Positions 37,401-49,944 of a stretch of DNA of 64,000 nucleotides are shown here, piece by piece. The notes under the pieces are model-generated. The model made no database searches. It was not told where the DNA came from and saw only the letters and a program-made list of their open reading frames with translations. The translations under genes and the position numbers were made by a program. The DNA lies in the NCBI GenBank assembly GCA_000231825.2, contig JH720300.1, positions 1,812,778-1,876,777 on the forward strand, given 5' to 3'. This stretch comes from Tetrahymena elliotti 4EA (taxonomy: Eukaryota; Ciliophora; Oligohymenophorea; Hymenostomatida; Tetrahymenidae). The first letter of the stretch is position 1; each line of letters opens with the position of its first letter.

Positions 37401-40400
37401 TATCTTCTTAGAGTCAGAAAGAATATTCATATGGTTATTGCTATGTCTCCTCTTGGTGCTTTATTCACTACTAGACTTCGTATGTTCCCTGGTTTAGTCA
37501 ATAATTGTACTATTGACTGGTTTACAGAATGGCCAGAGGTAAATTTCAAATGAAAAAAAATTTAGAAGCTTATTTAAATTTTTATTTCATAATATTTAGG
37601 AAGCTCTAATTGGTGTAGGTAAAGGTCAATTAAGTGAATATGAGGAAGAACTTTAAATTGAAGGAAAAACAGAGACATTAGTAGATATGTTTAAGACTAT
37701 TCATAAAAGTGTTGAAAAAATTTCAGAAGACTTCCTTGGCTAGTTGAGAAGGCACAATTATGTTACTCCAACCAGTTATTTAGAACTACTTTCAACTTTC
37801 CGTACAATTATGGCCTAGAAGAAGCAAGAAATAAAGCTATAAATTATTAGATTAAAGAGTGGTTTAGATAAATTGCAAGAAGCAAACAAATCAGTTGCAG
37901 AAATGAAAATTATTCTTAAAGGTATTTTTTTTATTAAATTACATATTTAAATTGATTTTTATTTTTATGATAAAAATAGAAATGTAGCCTAAATTAGAAT
38001 AGTCATCTATTGAAACAGAAAAAATGATGGAGCACTTGAAAGTTGAAAAGGCTGAAGCTGATGCTACATAAAAAATAGTTGCAATTGAGGAAGCAGAAGC
38101 AACTAAACAATAAAAAGAAGCTACAAAATTAGCTGAAGAGGCAGAAGCAGCTGTTGCAGATGCTAATAATAAACTTAATTAAACATTATTAGAAGTTTAA
38201 AAATTAAAACCAGAACATTTAGTAGAAATTAGTAGATTTACAGTCCCTCCTAATGCAGTAAAAACAACCTTAGCCGCTGTAGTTATTTTGAATATTGATA
38301 GAATCAGAGCGAATGGTGGTGAAATTATTATGTAGAATAAAGAAGGTTAAATAGGTAAGAAAGAAGAAAATTATTTTGATACAGCCAAGCGTTATCTTCT
38401 TAGTAATACTAGAGAATTGATGGATATGCTTTAAAATTATGATAAAGATAGTATTCAAGAAGCAACAATTAAACGTTTAGAATAAAAAGTAATGAATTAA
38501 CCTGATTTTACATTCCAAAAAGTAGCAAGTAGTAGTTTCGCTTGTAAATATTTGTTTATGTGGGTAGAGGCAATGGTTGGATATTATAAAGTATTTACCG
38601 AAACAAAGCCTTTACGTGAAAAGCTTGTCTCAGTCAGAAAATTAGTCGAAGAAAAAACAGCAGAGTTAAAAATTAAGAAAGATGCTCTTGAAGAAGTAAA
38701 CAAAAAAATTGCAGAATTACAAAGAGCATTTGATGAAAAAATGTAATAGAAGGAAGCTCTTACAAAATAAATAAATGACTGTGAACTTAAATTAGAAAGA
38801 GCTTAAAAATTAACTGATGGGCTTTCTGAAGAAAAGGAAAGATGGAGCAAAGATATAGATAAATTCTAAGAAAGATCCTTATTGATTCCTGCACATTCAA
38901 TTATTGCAGCAGGTATGATTTCATATTCAGGTCCTTTTACAAGCAAGTTCAGATAAGATTTAGAATAAACTTGGATCTAATATCTAGCTAAAACTGGACT
39001 TCCCTATGAAAAAGATATTTCGATGCGTTCTTTCTTAGGTGTTCCAGTTAAAATTTAGTAATGGAATATAGCAGGTCTTCCTAAGGATGAAACATCAACA
39101 GAAAATGGTATTATTATTGACAAAACTAGGAGATGGCCTCTTATGATCGATCCATAAAACTAAGCTAACAAATTCATCAGAAATTTAGGAAGAGAGCATT
39201 CAGAAGGTAAAAAATATTAAGCTAATAATCAAATAATAACAAGAATATTCATTTATTTTTAAATTTTTAAATTAACTTTTTAATTGAAAAGGTCTTGAAA
39301 TTATGAAGGCTAATGATCCTAATTTAATGAAAATTATGGAATTAGCAGTGTAATTTGGAAGATGGGTATTAATGGAAAATGTAGGTATTGAAATAGATCC
39401 ATCTTTAGAGCCTATTTTGTAATAGTAAACAACCAAATCAGGTTCTACTATGATTATTACTATTGGAGATAAAAATTTATAATATTCTGAAAATTTCAAG
39501 CTTTTCTTAACTACAACAATCCCTAATCCCCACTATCCTCCAGAAACATTTGTTAAAGTTACTATGATCAACTTTGCTATCACACCAAGTGGCTTGGAAG
39601 AGTAGATGTTAGCTTAAATTGTTGCTTTAGAAAACCCAAATCTTGAGTAAAAGAAAATAGAAATTGTGAAGAAGAATGCTGCAGATCTTAGAGAGTTACT
39701 TAGAATTGAAGATTCTATTTTGAAGAGTTTGGCTGATACATAAGATATAGCAGAAATATTAAAAGATGAAAGCTTGATTAACTAACTCCAATCTTCTAAG
39801 AAATTTGCTGCAGAAATTAACCAAAGAGTTAAAGATTCTAAAATAACTGAAGCTCAAATCGATGAAGCTCGTGAAAGTTATAGATCAGTTGCTTTTAGAG
39901 CCTCCTTACTGTTTTTTTGTATCGTTGATTTATCAACTATAGATCCTATGTACTAGTATTCATTACAGTGGTTCACTAATCTTTTTGTTATGGGAGTTGA
40001 AAACTCTCCTGCTTCGAACATACTTGAAGAACGTCTAGTAAATCTTAACTCTTACTTTACATACTCACTTTATGAAAATGTATGCAGATCTCTATTTGAA
40101 AAGCATAAATTATTGTTCTCTCTAATGCTCACTGTAAAAATTCTGTTTGGAGATCAAAAGATGGATGAGCACGAATGGCGTTATTTCTTAGCAGGACCTT
40201 TAGGTAATTACAATATAAAAAAATATTTACTCTAATATTTAAAAATTATGTTATTATATTATAGGTGATATTGAAATTGCAGTCAATCCAACTTCTTGGA
40301 TTAATGAAAACACTTGGCCTGATATGTATAGACAGTTTTATGGTATGGGTAATCTCGAGCACTTTAAAGGCATTGAGAAACATTTCTTAGAAAACACTGA

Positions 40401-42740
40401 TTAATATAGACATATTTTTGACTCTATTACCCCTCAAACTGAGAAATTACCAGATTAATGGGAAACACGTCTTGACTCATTCTAGAAAATGATAATCTTG
40501 AAAGCAATCAGACCTGATAAGGTACTTTAATTGATACTTTTAAATTTGTAATTAAAATATTAAATTAACATTTTAGCTTATTCCTGCTATCCAAAACTAT
40601 ATTGAAGAAAAACTTGGTAAAGAATTTATCATTGTGCCAACATTTGATTTAGCAAAATGTTACAAAGATTCTTCAATTATTACTCCTCTTATTTTCGTAC
40701 TCTCTACTGGTTCAGATCCAATTGCAGATTTCATGAAATTTGCAGAAGAAATGACCATGTCAAAACGTATTGATTCTATCTCGCTAGGTTAAGGACAAGG
40801 ACCTAAAGCAGAAAGAATGATAAGAGAAAGTGCTTAAAGAGGTGGCTGGGTATTATTGTAAAATTGTCACTTGGCTTAATCCTGGATGCCCGAATTAGAA
40901 AGAATGTGTGAAGAATTAAATGAAAATATGCATAAAGATTTTAGGTAATTTTTAAATCAATAGCTAATTTTATTTATTAAAAAAAATATCAAATAGATTA
41001 TGGTTAACAAGTATGCCTACTAACTATTTCCCGATTTCAGTATTACAAAATGGTATTAAAATGACCATGGAACCTCCTCAAGGTCTAAGAGCAAATCTAT
41101 TGAGAACTTATAAAAACTTGAGTGATAATGAACTTAACGACTGTGCTAAACCTGATGTCTTTAAAAAATTACTATTTGGCTTCTGTTTATTCCATGCTAT
41201 TATTTAGGATAGAAGAAAATTTGGACCTATTGGTTGGAATATTGCCTATGAATTTACAAACGAAGATTTAACAGTTTGCAAGAAGTAATTGAAAATGCTT
41301 CTTGACGAATACAAAGAAGTACCATATAAAGTTATTAATTTCTTGGGTGCTGAAATTAATTATGGTGGCCGTGTAACAGATGACAAAGATGTAAGACTAA
41401 TTAAAACAATCCTCTAAACTTACTTGAACAGAGAAGTAATTTTTTTTTTTCATTTATTAAAAAATAAAATATATATTTTTAAATATATTAAAGTCTTTGA
41501 GAGACGGATACAAATATTCTGAATCTGGTCTTTATTATTCACCACCATCAGGAGCTTTAGAAGATTATTAAACATATATAGAATCTTTACCTCTTAATCC
41601 AGCTCCTGAAGCATTTGGTATGCATGATAATGCAGAAATAACCAATTCATAAAATGAAACTCGTGTTTTATTAGAAACAATTCTATCAGTCTAACCACGT
41701 AGTTCTTCATCTGATGGTAAATCAAGAGAATAGATGATAGAAGAAATAGCTATTAACATTGAAACACACACCCCAGAAATATTTGATGTAGATACGATCT
41801 CAAAATTATATCCTACTAGCTATAATGAATCTATGAATACTGTACTAGTTTAAGAGCTCATAAGATATAATAGAATGTTGATAGTAATGAAAGAGTCTCT
41901 AGCCAATTTGAAAAAAGGTCTCAAGGGTTTAGTTGTCTTATCAGAAGAATTAGAAAAATTATCAAATTCTCTATTTGATAACCAAGTAAAAAAATATTAT
42001 TATTAAATTCATAAGTTAATATTTCCTGTTACACCATAAAAAAAGGTACCAAATTTGTGGTCTGAAAAAGGTTTCCTCTCACTAAAACCACTTTCTTCTT
42101 GGATTATAGACTTGAATGACAGAATCTCCTTTTTAAATAATTGGGTTAAAAAAGGTACTCCAAAGACCTTTTGGATATCAGGTAAATAAATCAATCAATA
42201 TCTTCTAAAATAAATTTTTAACTTTGAACATTATTGCATCAAAATTTATTTTATCAAATCAAAAAAATATATTTTAATTCAATAGGATTTTTCTTCCCCT
42301 AAGCTTTCTTAACAGGAACATTATAAAATTATGCAAGAAAACATAAGATTGCTATTGATAAATTATCTTTTGATTTTGTTGTTGTAGATAATTTGAAGTA
42401 CACTGATATATAAGAAAAACCTGAAGATGGCTGCTATATATATGGTTTATATTTAGAAGGAGCAAGATGGGATTATAGAAAGCATAACATATAATAACCT
42501 TTACCTAAGGAACTTTATTCTGATTTACCAATGCTTCACTTAGTTCCAGTTTGTGATAGAGTACCACCTAAAGACGGTATTTATAATTGCCCAATTTACA
42601 AAGTAGTTTCAAGAAGAGGTACATTAAGTACAACAGGTCACTCTACAAATTTCGTTCTATTTATGGAGCTATCAAGCAAAGAACCTGAAAATACTTGGAT
42701 TAAAGCTGGTGTAGCAGCATTTTTAAGTTTAAGATATTGA
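28490..42740 (+). CDS. Axonemal dynein heavy chain, single-headed inner-arm type
   Basis: One gene of about 14.2 kb with roughly two dozen small GT-AG introns and a product near 4,200 residues, ATG 28490 to TGA 42738-42740. The first exon is Asn/Thr-rich. The tail and linker occupy about 28.8-33.8 kb, with the linker signature near 33.4 kb ([16 protein letters not shown]). AAA1 has [13 protein letters not shown] (33860) and Walker [12 protein letters not shown]2 is GPTGGGKT (34709), AAA3 is GPTGTGKT (35885), and AAA4 is GIGGSGRQS (37002) with Arg for Lys, as in many axonemal dyneins. The stalk coiled coil and microtubule-binding region lie at about 37.9-38.9 kb. AAA5, AAA6 and the C-terminal domain (WISGFFFPQAFLTGTLQNYA, LEGARWD) follow. 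It powers ciliary bending by ATP-driven microtubule sliding. C-terminal motifs and moderate tail length suit inner-arm DNAH3/6/7/12-type chains; I cannot assign the exact paralogue. Confidence 0.95.
28658..28763 (+). other. First intron of dynein gene
   Basis: Begins GTAAGAATG after codon 56 and ends TTTATAG; phase 0. Without splicing the frame closes at TGA within the intron. Exon 2 opens DKSMQGPD. Confidence 0.85.
29169..29258 (+). other. Second intron of dynein gene
   Basis: Begins GTAAATAATTTT after LVHE and ends TTAAATAG before DIDFNQQKG. Phase 0. The donor could be missed because translation stays open for some 17 codons past it before meeting TGA. Confidence 0.75.
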
Positions 42741-43775
42741 GAAAGAAAATATTTTGGAAAATTTAACTAAGATCAATAATAAATTTTGTAAAATCATAAA
42801 ATAAATAAATGAATAAAGATAAAGATTAAAATAAATGGAAAAAAATTAAATAATTAATTAAATTAACAAGTAAGAAAAAGTCATTTTATTAAATTAAAAT
42901 AATTAAATACATAGTATGTTTATATAAAATTTTTTATTCAATAATAAATGATTTTTTCATTAAAATTGGTTGTTTGTTTCATAAAATATTTTCTATTTAT
43001 AAAAATAAAAACTGACTACTATCAATCACATAAAAATGTTAACCCATTACTTTGAGAAAAAATTTGTGTGATTTAGTTTAGATAATGATAAAATTAAATT
43101 TGTTTGAAAATAGGTTCATTAAGTAATTTCTTTCAAAAGAATAAAGAGTGATCAAAATTTTTTCTTACATTAAAGCAGATGACTATCATTTAAATATTTT
43201 TTATTAATTTTTATTTTTGACACTAAAATATATGCATATTCTGAATTATTTTACATTCCTCCTTACTAAAATATAAAAATTAATATTTTTCTAGTTGTCG
43301 TATGATATTTCAAATAGATTATCTATCATCTGTATTATATTTATTCTGAAATATAATAATAATAAATTTTTCAATTTCCAAATGATAGAAAAATTTTTAG
43401 CAAAAACGAAATTGTAAATTATTTTTTGATTGGAAATTTTAGAGGTTATAATAGTAAAAAAATATCAAAGCTAGAGTAAAAAAGAAATCTATTGTTAACG
43501 TGTAAGCAAATAAAATGTCAAAAGAAAGCTTTAATTTTAAGGTTCATAATATTTTGTGAGGGATTATTGTTATGAGTCATTTATTAGATATTCCTATTAA
43601 AATTTTATTTAAAAATACATAATATGTGGCTTCAAAACAAAAATTTATTTTACACGTGATTTCTAATCAATAATAAAAGAAAATAGTATATAAATGACCA
43701 ATTAATTTTTTATTAAATAATGTATAATCTAATCAAATATATGTTTGCTAATTAGATCAGTGATGACATTAGTAG

Positions 43776-44042
43776 ATGATTGATTATTTTTTAATACTAT
43801 TATTTTATAATCATTGTGATCAATTTACAGAATTACATGACAAGAAATTTACCCACAAAATATCCACAAAACATTACAATCTAGCTATTTTTGAATATAA
43901 AATCATATATGTTGATTAGTTTTTTTCTTTTTACTGTGAAGATAATCTAAGCAGAAAAATAACTTTTGAGACCATAGATTTTGTTGTAAATAAATATTTT
44001 ACAAAATGCAACATTTACTAAAAAAACAGATAATAGGAGTGA
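43776..44042 (+). other. Uncertain ORF, 88 residues
   Basis: ATG 43776 to TGA 44040-44042. It contains a stretch with balanced composition (CDQFTELHDKKFTHKISTKH), unlike chance AT-rich frames, and further Cys and His. No family is recognised and no splice neighbours were found. It may be an exon, a remnant, or chance. Confidence 0.25.
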
Positions 44043-45333
44043 ATTTTCTATAAAAATTAAAGTATTTAGTCAAAACTAATTTTAAAAATTGCGTCATATA
44101 GGTCATTTATGAGTAAAAGTTCTTAGAATCTTAAAATCAATAAATAAATAAATATTCTACTGCTACGTTATAATTTTAAATTATTTAGATTGGACACTTT
44201 ATTGAGTTTTTTATTTTTTGGTTGAATTGATTTTTAAAAATAAATCAATCTTTTTTATTTATTTCAGATTTCAAAATAATTTTATTTAATGTAAAGATGA
44301 TAATATTTGAGAACTAGTCTTCACTATTTTAAACAGAATACAACAAAAGTTAAAATATAGAAAGAGATTTTGATTATGAATGTTGTTAAATTAATTTTTT
44401 ATTATTGATGCTGAAGAGGATTTTAATAAATATTATTTGTTATTAATCCAAATTTTTTTCTCTTCAAGTGTTAATAAATTTTGACTTCAACATTTCAGTC
44501 AATCTATCAAATTCATTAATTGAACTCAAAAGCTACCAAATAAAAATAAAATGGATTATTTAAATAGTAAATTCATTTTCTTTAAAAAAATGAGCTAAAT
44601 TATCCTGTAAAATCTATCAAAAAATACAAAACCATTCTTATTTTTTTATAAATAAAACTTAACTCTTTCTTATTTTGCTGCTTTTCATCAAAGCTGAAGC
44701 TTCATAATTTTTAAATATTCAGCTTCTTTTAAGTATGAATTAGGTTTTCACAAGTAAAATTATTAGATAAAAAATATTTTTTAAAATTTATCCTTAGTTA
44801 AAAAGCAACTTCTAAAACTATTGCTATAGACTGCTATTTACTTAAGCATTAAAAAATTATTATTATTTTTAATAATAAAAACTATTTTTTCTATTTTCAT
44901 CCTTTCAATATTTAAATTTTAAGCTTATTTGTTAATAAAATTTTCTTGCTAAATAAATATTTAAATAATTCTAATATAATAAATAATCACAAACGGTTTA
45001 GCCATTAACTTTATGAAAATAACTTATTTCTATAAAAATGTTTACATAATTTGTCGAATAACTGAATTGTATATTAAATAATAATGTAACGAATAAAAAA
45101 CGAAATTTAATTTAAAAATGAAAATCCTAAATTATGAACAAAAAAAAATTCAATGAAAAATTAATTTACCTTTATCTTATTGATTTTCAAATAACAAGAA
45201 ATAGGTTTAAATAAATTAAAATTCTTGAAGAGGAATATATTTGAATGGATATATTTTTTAAAATAATATCAAAATAAAAATAAAAAAAAAATTTCTTAAA
45301 ATCAATCTATTTGTATGTAGCCTTTATTAAGGC

Positions 45334-45349
45334 AGTACCCTAGGGTACT
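45334..45349. repeat. Perfect 16-bp palindrome
   Basis: AGTACCCTAGGGTACT equals its own reverse complement. It is the most GC-rich spot for kilobases and directly precedes the TA repeat. It could be a dimeric protein-binding site or cruciform point; function unknown. Confidence 0.9.
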
Positions 45350-45380
<31 letters not shown>

Positions 45381-45383
45381 TAT
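45350..45383. repeat. (TA)n-rich microsatellite
   Basis: Alternating TA/CATATA units follow the palindrome directly, finishing in an uninterrupted run of TA. A simple repeat. Confidence 0.85.
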
Positions 45384-46393
45384 TTAAATATCATTTAATT
45401 GTTTAAACATCAATACAATTCTATTTGAAGAAAATAGGTTTTTTTATACACATTAGGCTATATTTTCTGACTTTATTCAACACTGTTTGAGAAATCAAAA
45501 AAATCAATGAATTAAATTTACATTTATTTGATAAATTTGTATTTCACATCAACCAAACGTATCTCTAGCATATTTTTTATTAGCTGAAATGAAATGCTTA
45601 AATTAAATTTGAATGAATTTTTTTCTATATGGTATATGGGAATAAAAATTAGTTCTAAATAATTTTATTTTCAAGAATAGATTGAATGATTTTGAAAGAG
45701 CCAAAGGATTTCAATCACAATTAAAAATATATGAAATTAATTTTTAATCTCATATTTTAATGTAAGCTTGTAAGGGAAAATACTTACTTATTATTCTCTT
45801 TGTATTTTGTTTAATATCTAAAACTGAAAGTATTTTTTTGCATTGATTTTCTAGTACAATAAGATTTTAGGTACAAATCCCTTAACTTTATTAATTAGGT
45901 ATTTTACCAATATAAATATTTTAAAATTATGAAGGTGGAGTTTACAAAGCTTAACTTGTTGAGCAGAATTTTAATATTCAAAAATATTAACGATTGTTTT
46001 GAAAAACAATATAACCTACAAGCTGAAAGCTTAAGTCGATCTATTAATTTTTTATTTGACATCTATAATGTATCTTATTAATTGAAAGATATAGATCATT
46101 ATTGAATTAAAAACTGTCTCTTTTCATGAAAGATATGCCAATTTTTTAGCATAAGTAAAATTGGAATTCAAAATGATTAGATAGAGAAAAGTTGATGTAA
46201 GAGAATTGATATTTGAAGAAAATTAAAAATCTAATTATTTAAATGATATAAAAAGAATAATAAACAATCTTATAAAATTGTAATAATAAATTTTGAGTCT
46301 ACATACTTCTAAATAAAAGTGGATATAAAATTTTAAAAATTAAAAGAGAAGATACTAAAATTAATTATAATTTTGTTAATTTAGCTCTTAGGA

Positions 46394-46938
46394 ATGAAAT
46401 TAACAATAAGAATAATAGCACAAAATTATTAATATATTTGTCCTAAAAAAGAGTTAAGTGACGTTATTAAATTTAATACGAGCATTAAAGTAGATAACTT
46501 CTAGAATTTTTAAGTAAAAGCTGTCCACATTTAAGTCACTGAATCATTTCGTTTTTAGCCTAAAGTATTTTGTAGTTAAAAAAAATTTCATGGATGTAGC
46601 ATTAAGTTTAATCTTCCAGATACTTTTTAGAAATAAAGAAAGAGTAGGAGAGTAAAATAAAAGGATGAATTTGAAAATAAAAAGGTTCAATTAATTGAAT
46701 GGGATTGATAAATATTAAATGGGTCAACAGAATATTTAAGATGCATATTTCTGTGATCGTGATTATTTTCAAAATAATTTATTAAAAATTACGTAAGATA
46801 TTGAAAAGAAAATGAAATAATACGAAATATTTGTATAATCCTTGGTGAATATGTTCAAATTATTTTTTTTTTCCCCACAAAAAAAATTAAAAAAAGTGCT
46901 TATTTCTTTATAAATCAAATATTTTTTTGATAAATTAT
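46394..46938 (+). pseudogene. Possible gene remnant, two adjacent frames
   Basis: A 104-residue frame (ATG 46394 to TGA 46706-46708) includes CPKKELSDVIKFNTSIKV and VKAVHIQVTESFRFQPKVF, with Cys, His, Val and Pro content above background. Eleven bases on, a second ATG (46719) opens GQQNIQDAYFCDRDYFQNN and a short Lys/Glu-rich helix before dissolving into homopolymers; its TGA is near 46936-46938. I cannot join them or identify a family. Either a small unrecognised gene or a decayed one. Confidence 0.3.
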
Positions 46939-48942
46939 GATTCTATCTTGAACAAAATAGCTTTTAGATTGTAAGTGCATGATTTTGTTTTATTATTCCA
47001 TAACCTTTCTCTCTATCTTAATTTATTCAATCTCAAATATTGACTCTTTTTATTTTTTTGACAATATTAATAATTGATTGATTCATCTATTTCTTTCTTT
47101 TTTCCAATTATTTTGGAATTCAAAAATACATCTTATGCTTTTTACTCAAAAGATTTGTATCTATTCAGGAATGGATTTGAACTTTCCCTAAAGTTATAAT
47201 GGACTTTATAGATATATTTTATAGTCAAATTCAATAAGCTATAAAGTATTTTTACAAATATGATTTATTTTTTATTGTTTATTCTAACTAACTGTATTCC
47301 TACTGTTTCTGGTCAGAATTGTGAATTCAAAAATTATAATATTCTTAATTCATTAAATTATTGAAAAAAAATACTCAAAAAAATGTATTAGTTTAAGATA
47401 CATTCTTCACATAAACAATTCTACAATAAAATAGGAGCTTGAATGAAATTTTTTGTTGGAATCAAAAAATAATTTAAATAATTTTTGTGAAAGAAATTCA
47501 GATGAAATTTAGAATAAACCAACAAATTCTTTTAAAAAGTTTGAACTGCACTGCTAATACATATATTAGATTATGATTTTATATATAAATATTTAATGCA
47601 TATTCAGTAAATATGAGAACAGATACAATTGTTTCTGATTTTTCTAATTAGATATACTTGCTGAAAATAAAATAACGTTTTAAATGGGAGAAGAAGAATT
47701 ATTTCAAAAATTTAGACATTCCTTTCTAATTATTTATGAAGGTTGATATTTTTTACTCAAATTTTTTTTCTTAATTATTTTTGATGATATTTATAAAATT
47801 GATGCATTACGAATTAAAATTCATTCGTAAGCTTAGGCAGAATTGATGATTAAATATCATTTGAGATATTGGTACGCATTAATTTGATAGCTAATTAATA
47901 TCGCTTTCCTTTTTAGATAATTAATCAGTTATATCGTAATTATTTCTTTAATGAAATTTAAGTAAATTTTTACTTTTTTATTTTATTTTGTTCAATATCC
48001 TTTTCTTTTATATTTATTTGATAACAAAGTACTTTACATCTTTTTATATGACTCTTTTGTAGAAAACTCTATATTATTATTATTAATTAATATGTTATTC
48101 ATTGTTAAATTATAACTAAATTCTATATAAAGGTACCTTATTAACTTGTAGTAACTTACTTTAGCATTAGTTTATTCATCATTTTTATACAGTAAATTCT
48201 TAAAATTATATTTCTATCCCATAATTTTAAAGTTTGTCTAATCATACATTCATGCGATACTGTAATTAAATTCCGTTTATTAATTTAAATAATCGTCGAA
48301 ACTCTTTTAATCTATTCTGATGCTTAAAATAAAATACTCTTAACTAATTGTCAAAATCATTTCAAAACTTTATATATTCTTAATAATCTGCAGATGGAAT
48401 AAGTTGATGGCTAGCTTAATAAGTTAAGTATAATTTATCTTAATCAATAATTATGAGAAATAGTTCATACCTAATTGAACAAAATTACAATAAATTACAA
48501 ATAAATTGAACATATTTTTTAGATGATTACTTAGGTTGCATCATAATATTTATTTAATTGGAATAGAGAGCTTGTTTTAATAACTTAATTTCAAATACTA
48601 TTTTAAATTTTCGAAAATTCTTTTGTTTGTTTGGTGGGTTTTGCTAATCAATTTAAACGAACAAAAAAAATGGAAAGAAGAAAGAAAATACAAGGTCTTA
48701 GTTTTTCTAGATTAATTCAATGATTGCTGCCTTTGTTTAGAAAAATATTAACTTCTTTACAGATTGATATTTTGGTTTTATGTTATGATATCTTTCTATT
48801 TCCAATATTAAAATACAATAAATATCATTACATTCTTCACTTAAATATAATTTGGAACGAAGTAATTAAAATTTAGATATTTTTATTAGTCAAATGATAC
48901 AAGAACTAGCAAATTCTAAAAGGGTTAAAAAATAATAACAAA

Positions 48943-49480
48943 ATGGTTGCAGAAAGTAGCACCTTCTTACTGATGATCTAAAATTATGAGAAAAATAACA
49001 ACTTATCTTTATTAGAAGATAATTTTATTGGTACAATAGAATTACGCAATCTGATAGGTGCATACTATTGTAAAATCTATCTGTAAGAGCAACTTTAGAA
49101 CTGCTTACATATTTTTGTTTGTTAATTTTTTGTTTTTGAAGAATTTGAATGAATTTTGTAAAATACTTACTGAATATTAGCAAATGCGTGACGATTATAT
49201 TCTTTATATACTTGATGACTTAATCAAAATGCTGACATAACCTGATTATTTCTATTGTGCAACTAAAAATAAATTAGCTATATTATTTTAATTGGTTAAA
49301 ACTTGATACTTTTAAGAAAAATGATTTAAATTGGTTAAAACTTGATACTTTTAAGAAAAATGATTTAAATTGGTAATTTATAATTTTTATTTATAATGAA
49401 AATGACAACACAGATTATTAAGAATGCAATAATATGGATACAAAAATTTAATGGTATATTATATATTAAATTAATTTATA
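48943..49480 (+). pseudogene. Possible decayed gene with in-frame 13-codon repeat
   Basis: ATG 48943 opens MVAESSTFLLMIQNYEKN..., and the frame continues ELRNLIGAYYCKIYLQEQ. A small GT-AG interval near 49114-49139 would join it to LNEFCKILTEYQQMRDDY and ILYILDDLIKMLTQPDYFYC, a persuasive helical coding stretch. That frame then hits TGA at 49304-49306 inside the 39-bp tandem repeat. Another frame through the repeat stays open, reading WLKLDTFKKNDLN twice and continuing beyond 49400. The frame change next to the repeat suggests a single-base indel in a former gene. The family is not recognised. Confidence 0.35.
49291..49368 (+). repeat. 39-bp tandem repeat, two identical copies
   Basis: The unit attggttaaaacttgatact followed by tttaagaaaaatgatttaa occupies 49291-49329 and 49330-49368 without mismatch, followed by six bases of a third copy. 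Thirty-nine is a multiple of three, so in a coding frame it adds 13 residues per copy. The identity suggests a recent duplication. Confidence 0.92.
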
Positions 49481-49524
49481 AATTTCAAAGTAGGATTAAT
49501 GTAAAAATAGATAAATGTTAATAA

Positions 49525-49944
49525 ATGAATCATCGTACCTACTTAATTACTTTGCTTAAGGAAAAGACGTTAGCTACTTTCAGACGCAATCTTGATTAAA
49601 ATAACTCGAATGTTAAAGTTAATATTATAGCGTAATCAGTTTATAATGTATACATGCATTATTAAATAAAATTTAAGGCGTAATACTTTAATGAGTCATA
49701 GTAATTATCAAACCAGTTCTATCTATTACCTTCTAATAAATTTAACTCTTTCTTACAAATTTATCTAACAACCAAAGCAAATAGTCACTTAATAAACTGT
49801 TACGTCTTTTATTTACATGCGTAAATAGCAAGTAGAATTTTAAAAATCCATACAGATTAACTTTAATCTATTTTTGCAATTATTTAGCTTATTTAAATAT
49901 TAAATGTAGAGGTTCTGTGTTGCTTGAAATACAACGCTTGGTGA
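49525..49944 (+). other. Uncertain ORF, 139 residues
   Basis: ATG 49525 to TGA 49942-49944. Content includes QYFNESQQLSNQFYLLPSNK and LTTKANSHLINCYVFYLHAQ, with a mixed composition that reads as coding. An overlapping frame over the first 80 bases (MLINESSYLLNYFAQGKD) is equally protein-like, which hints at a frameshift near 49595. It may be the downstream part of the remnant at 48943. No family recognised. Confidence 0.3.
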
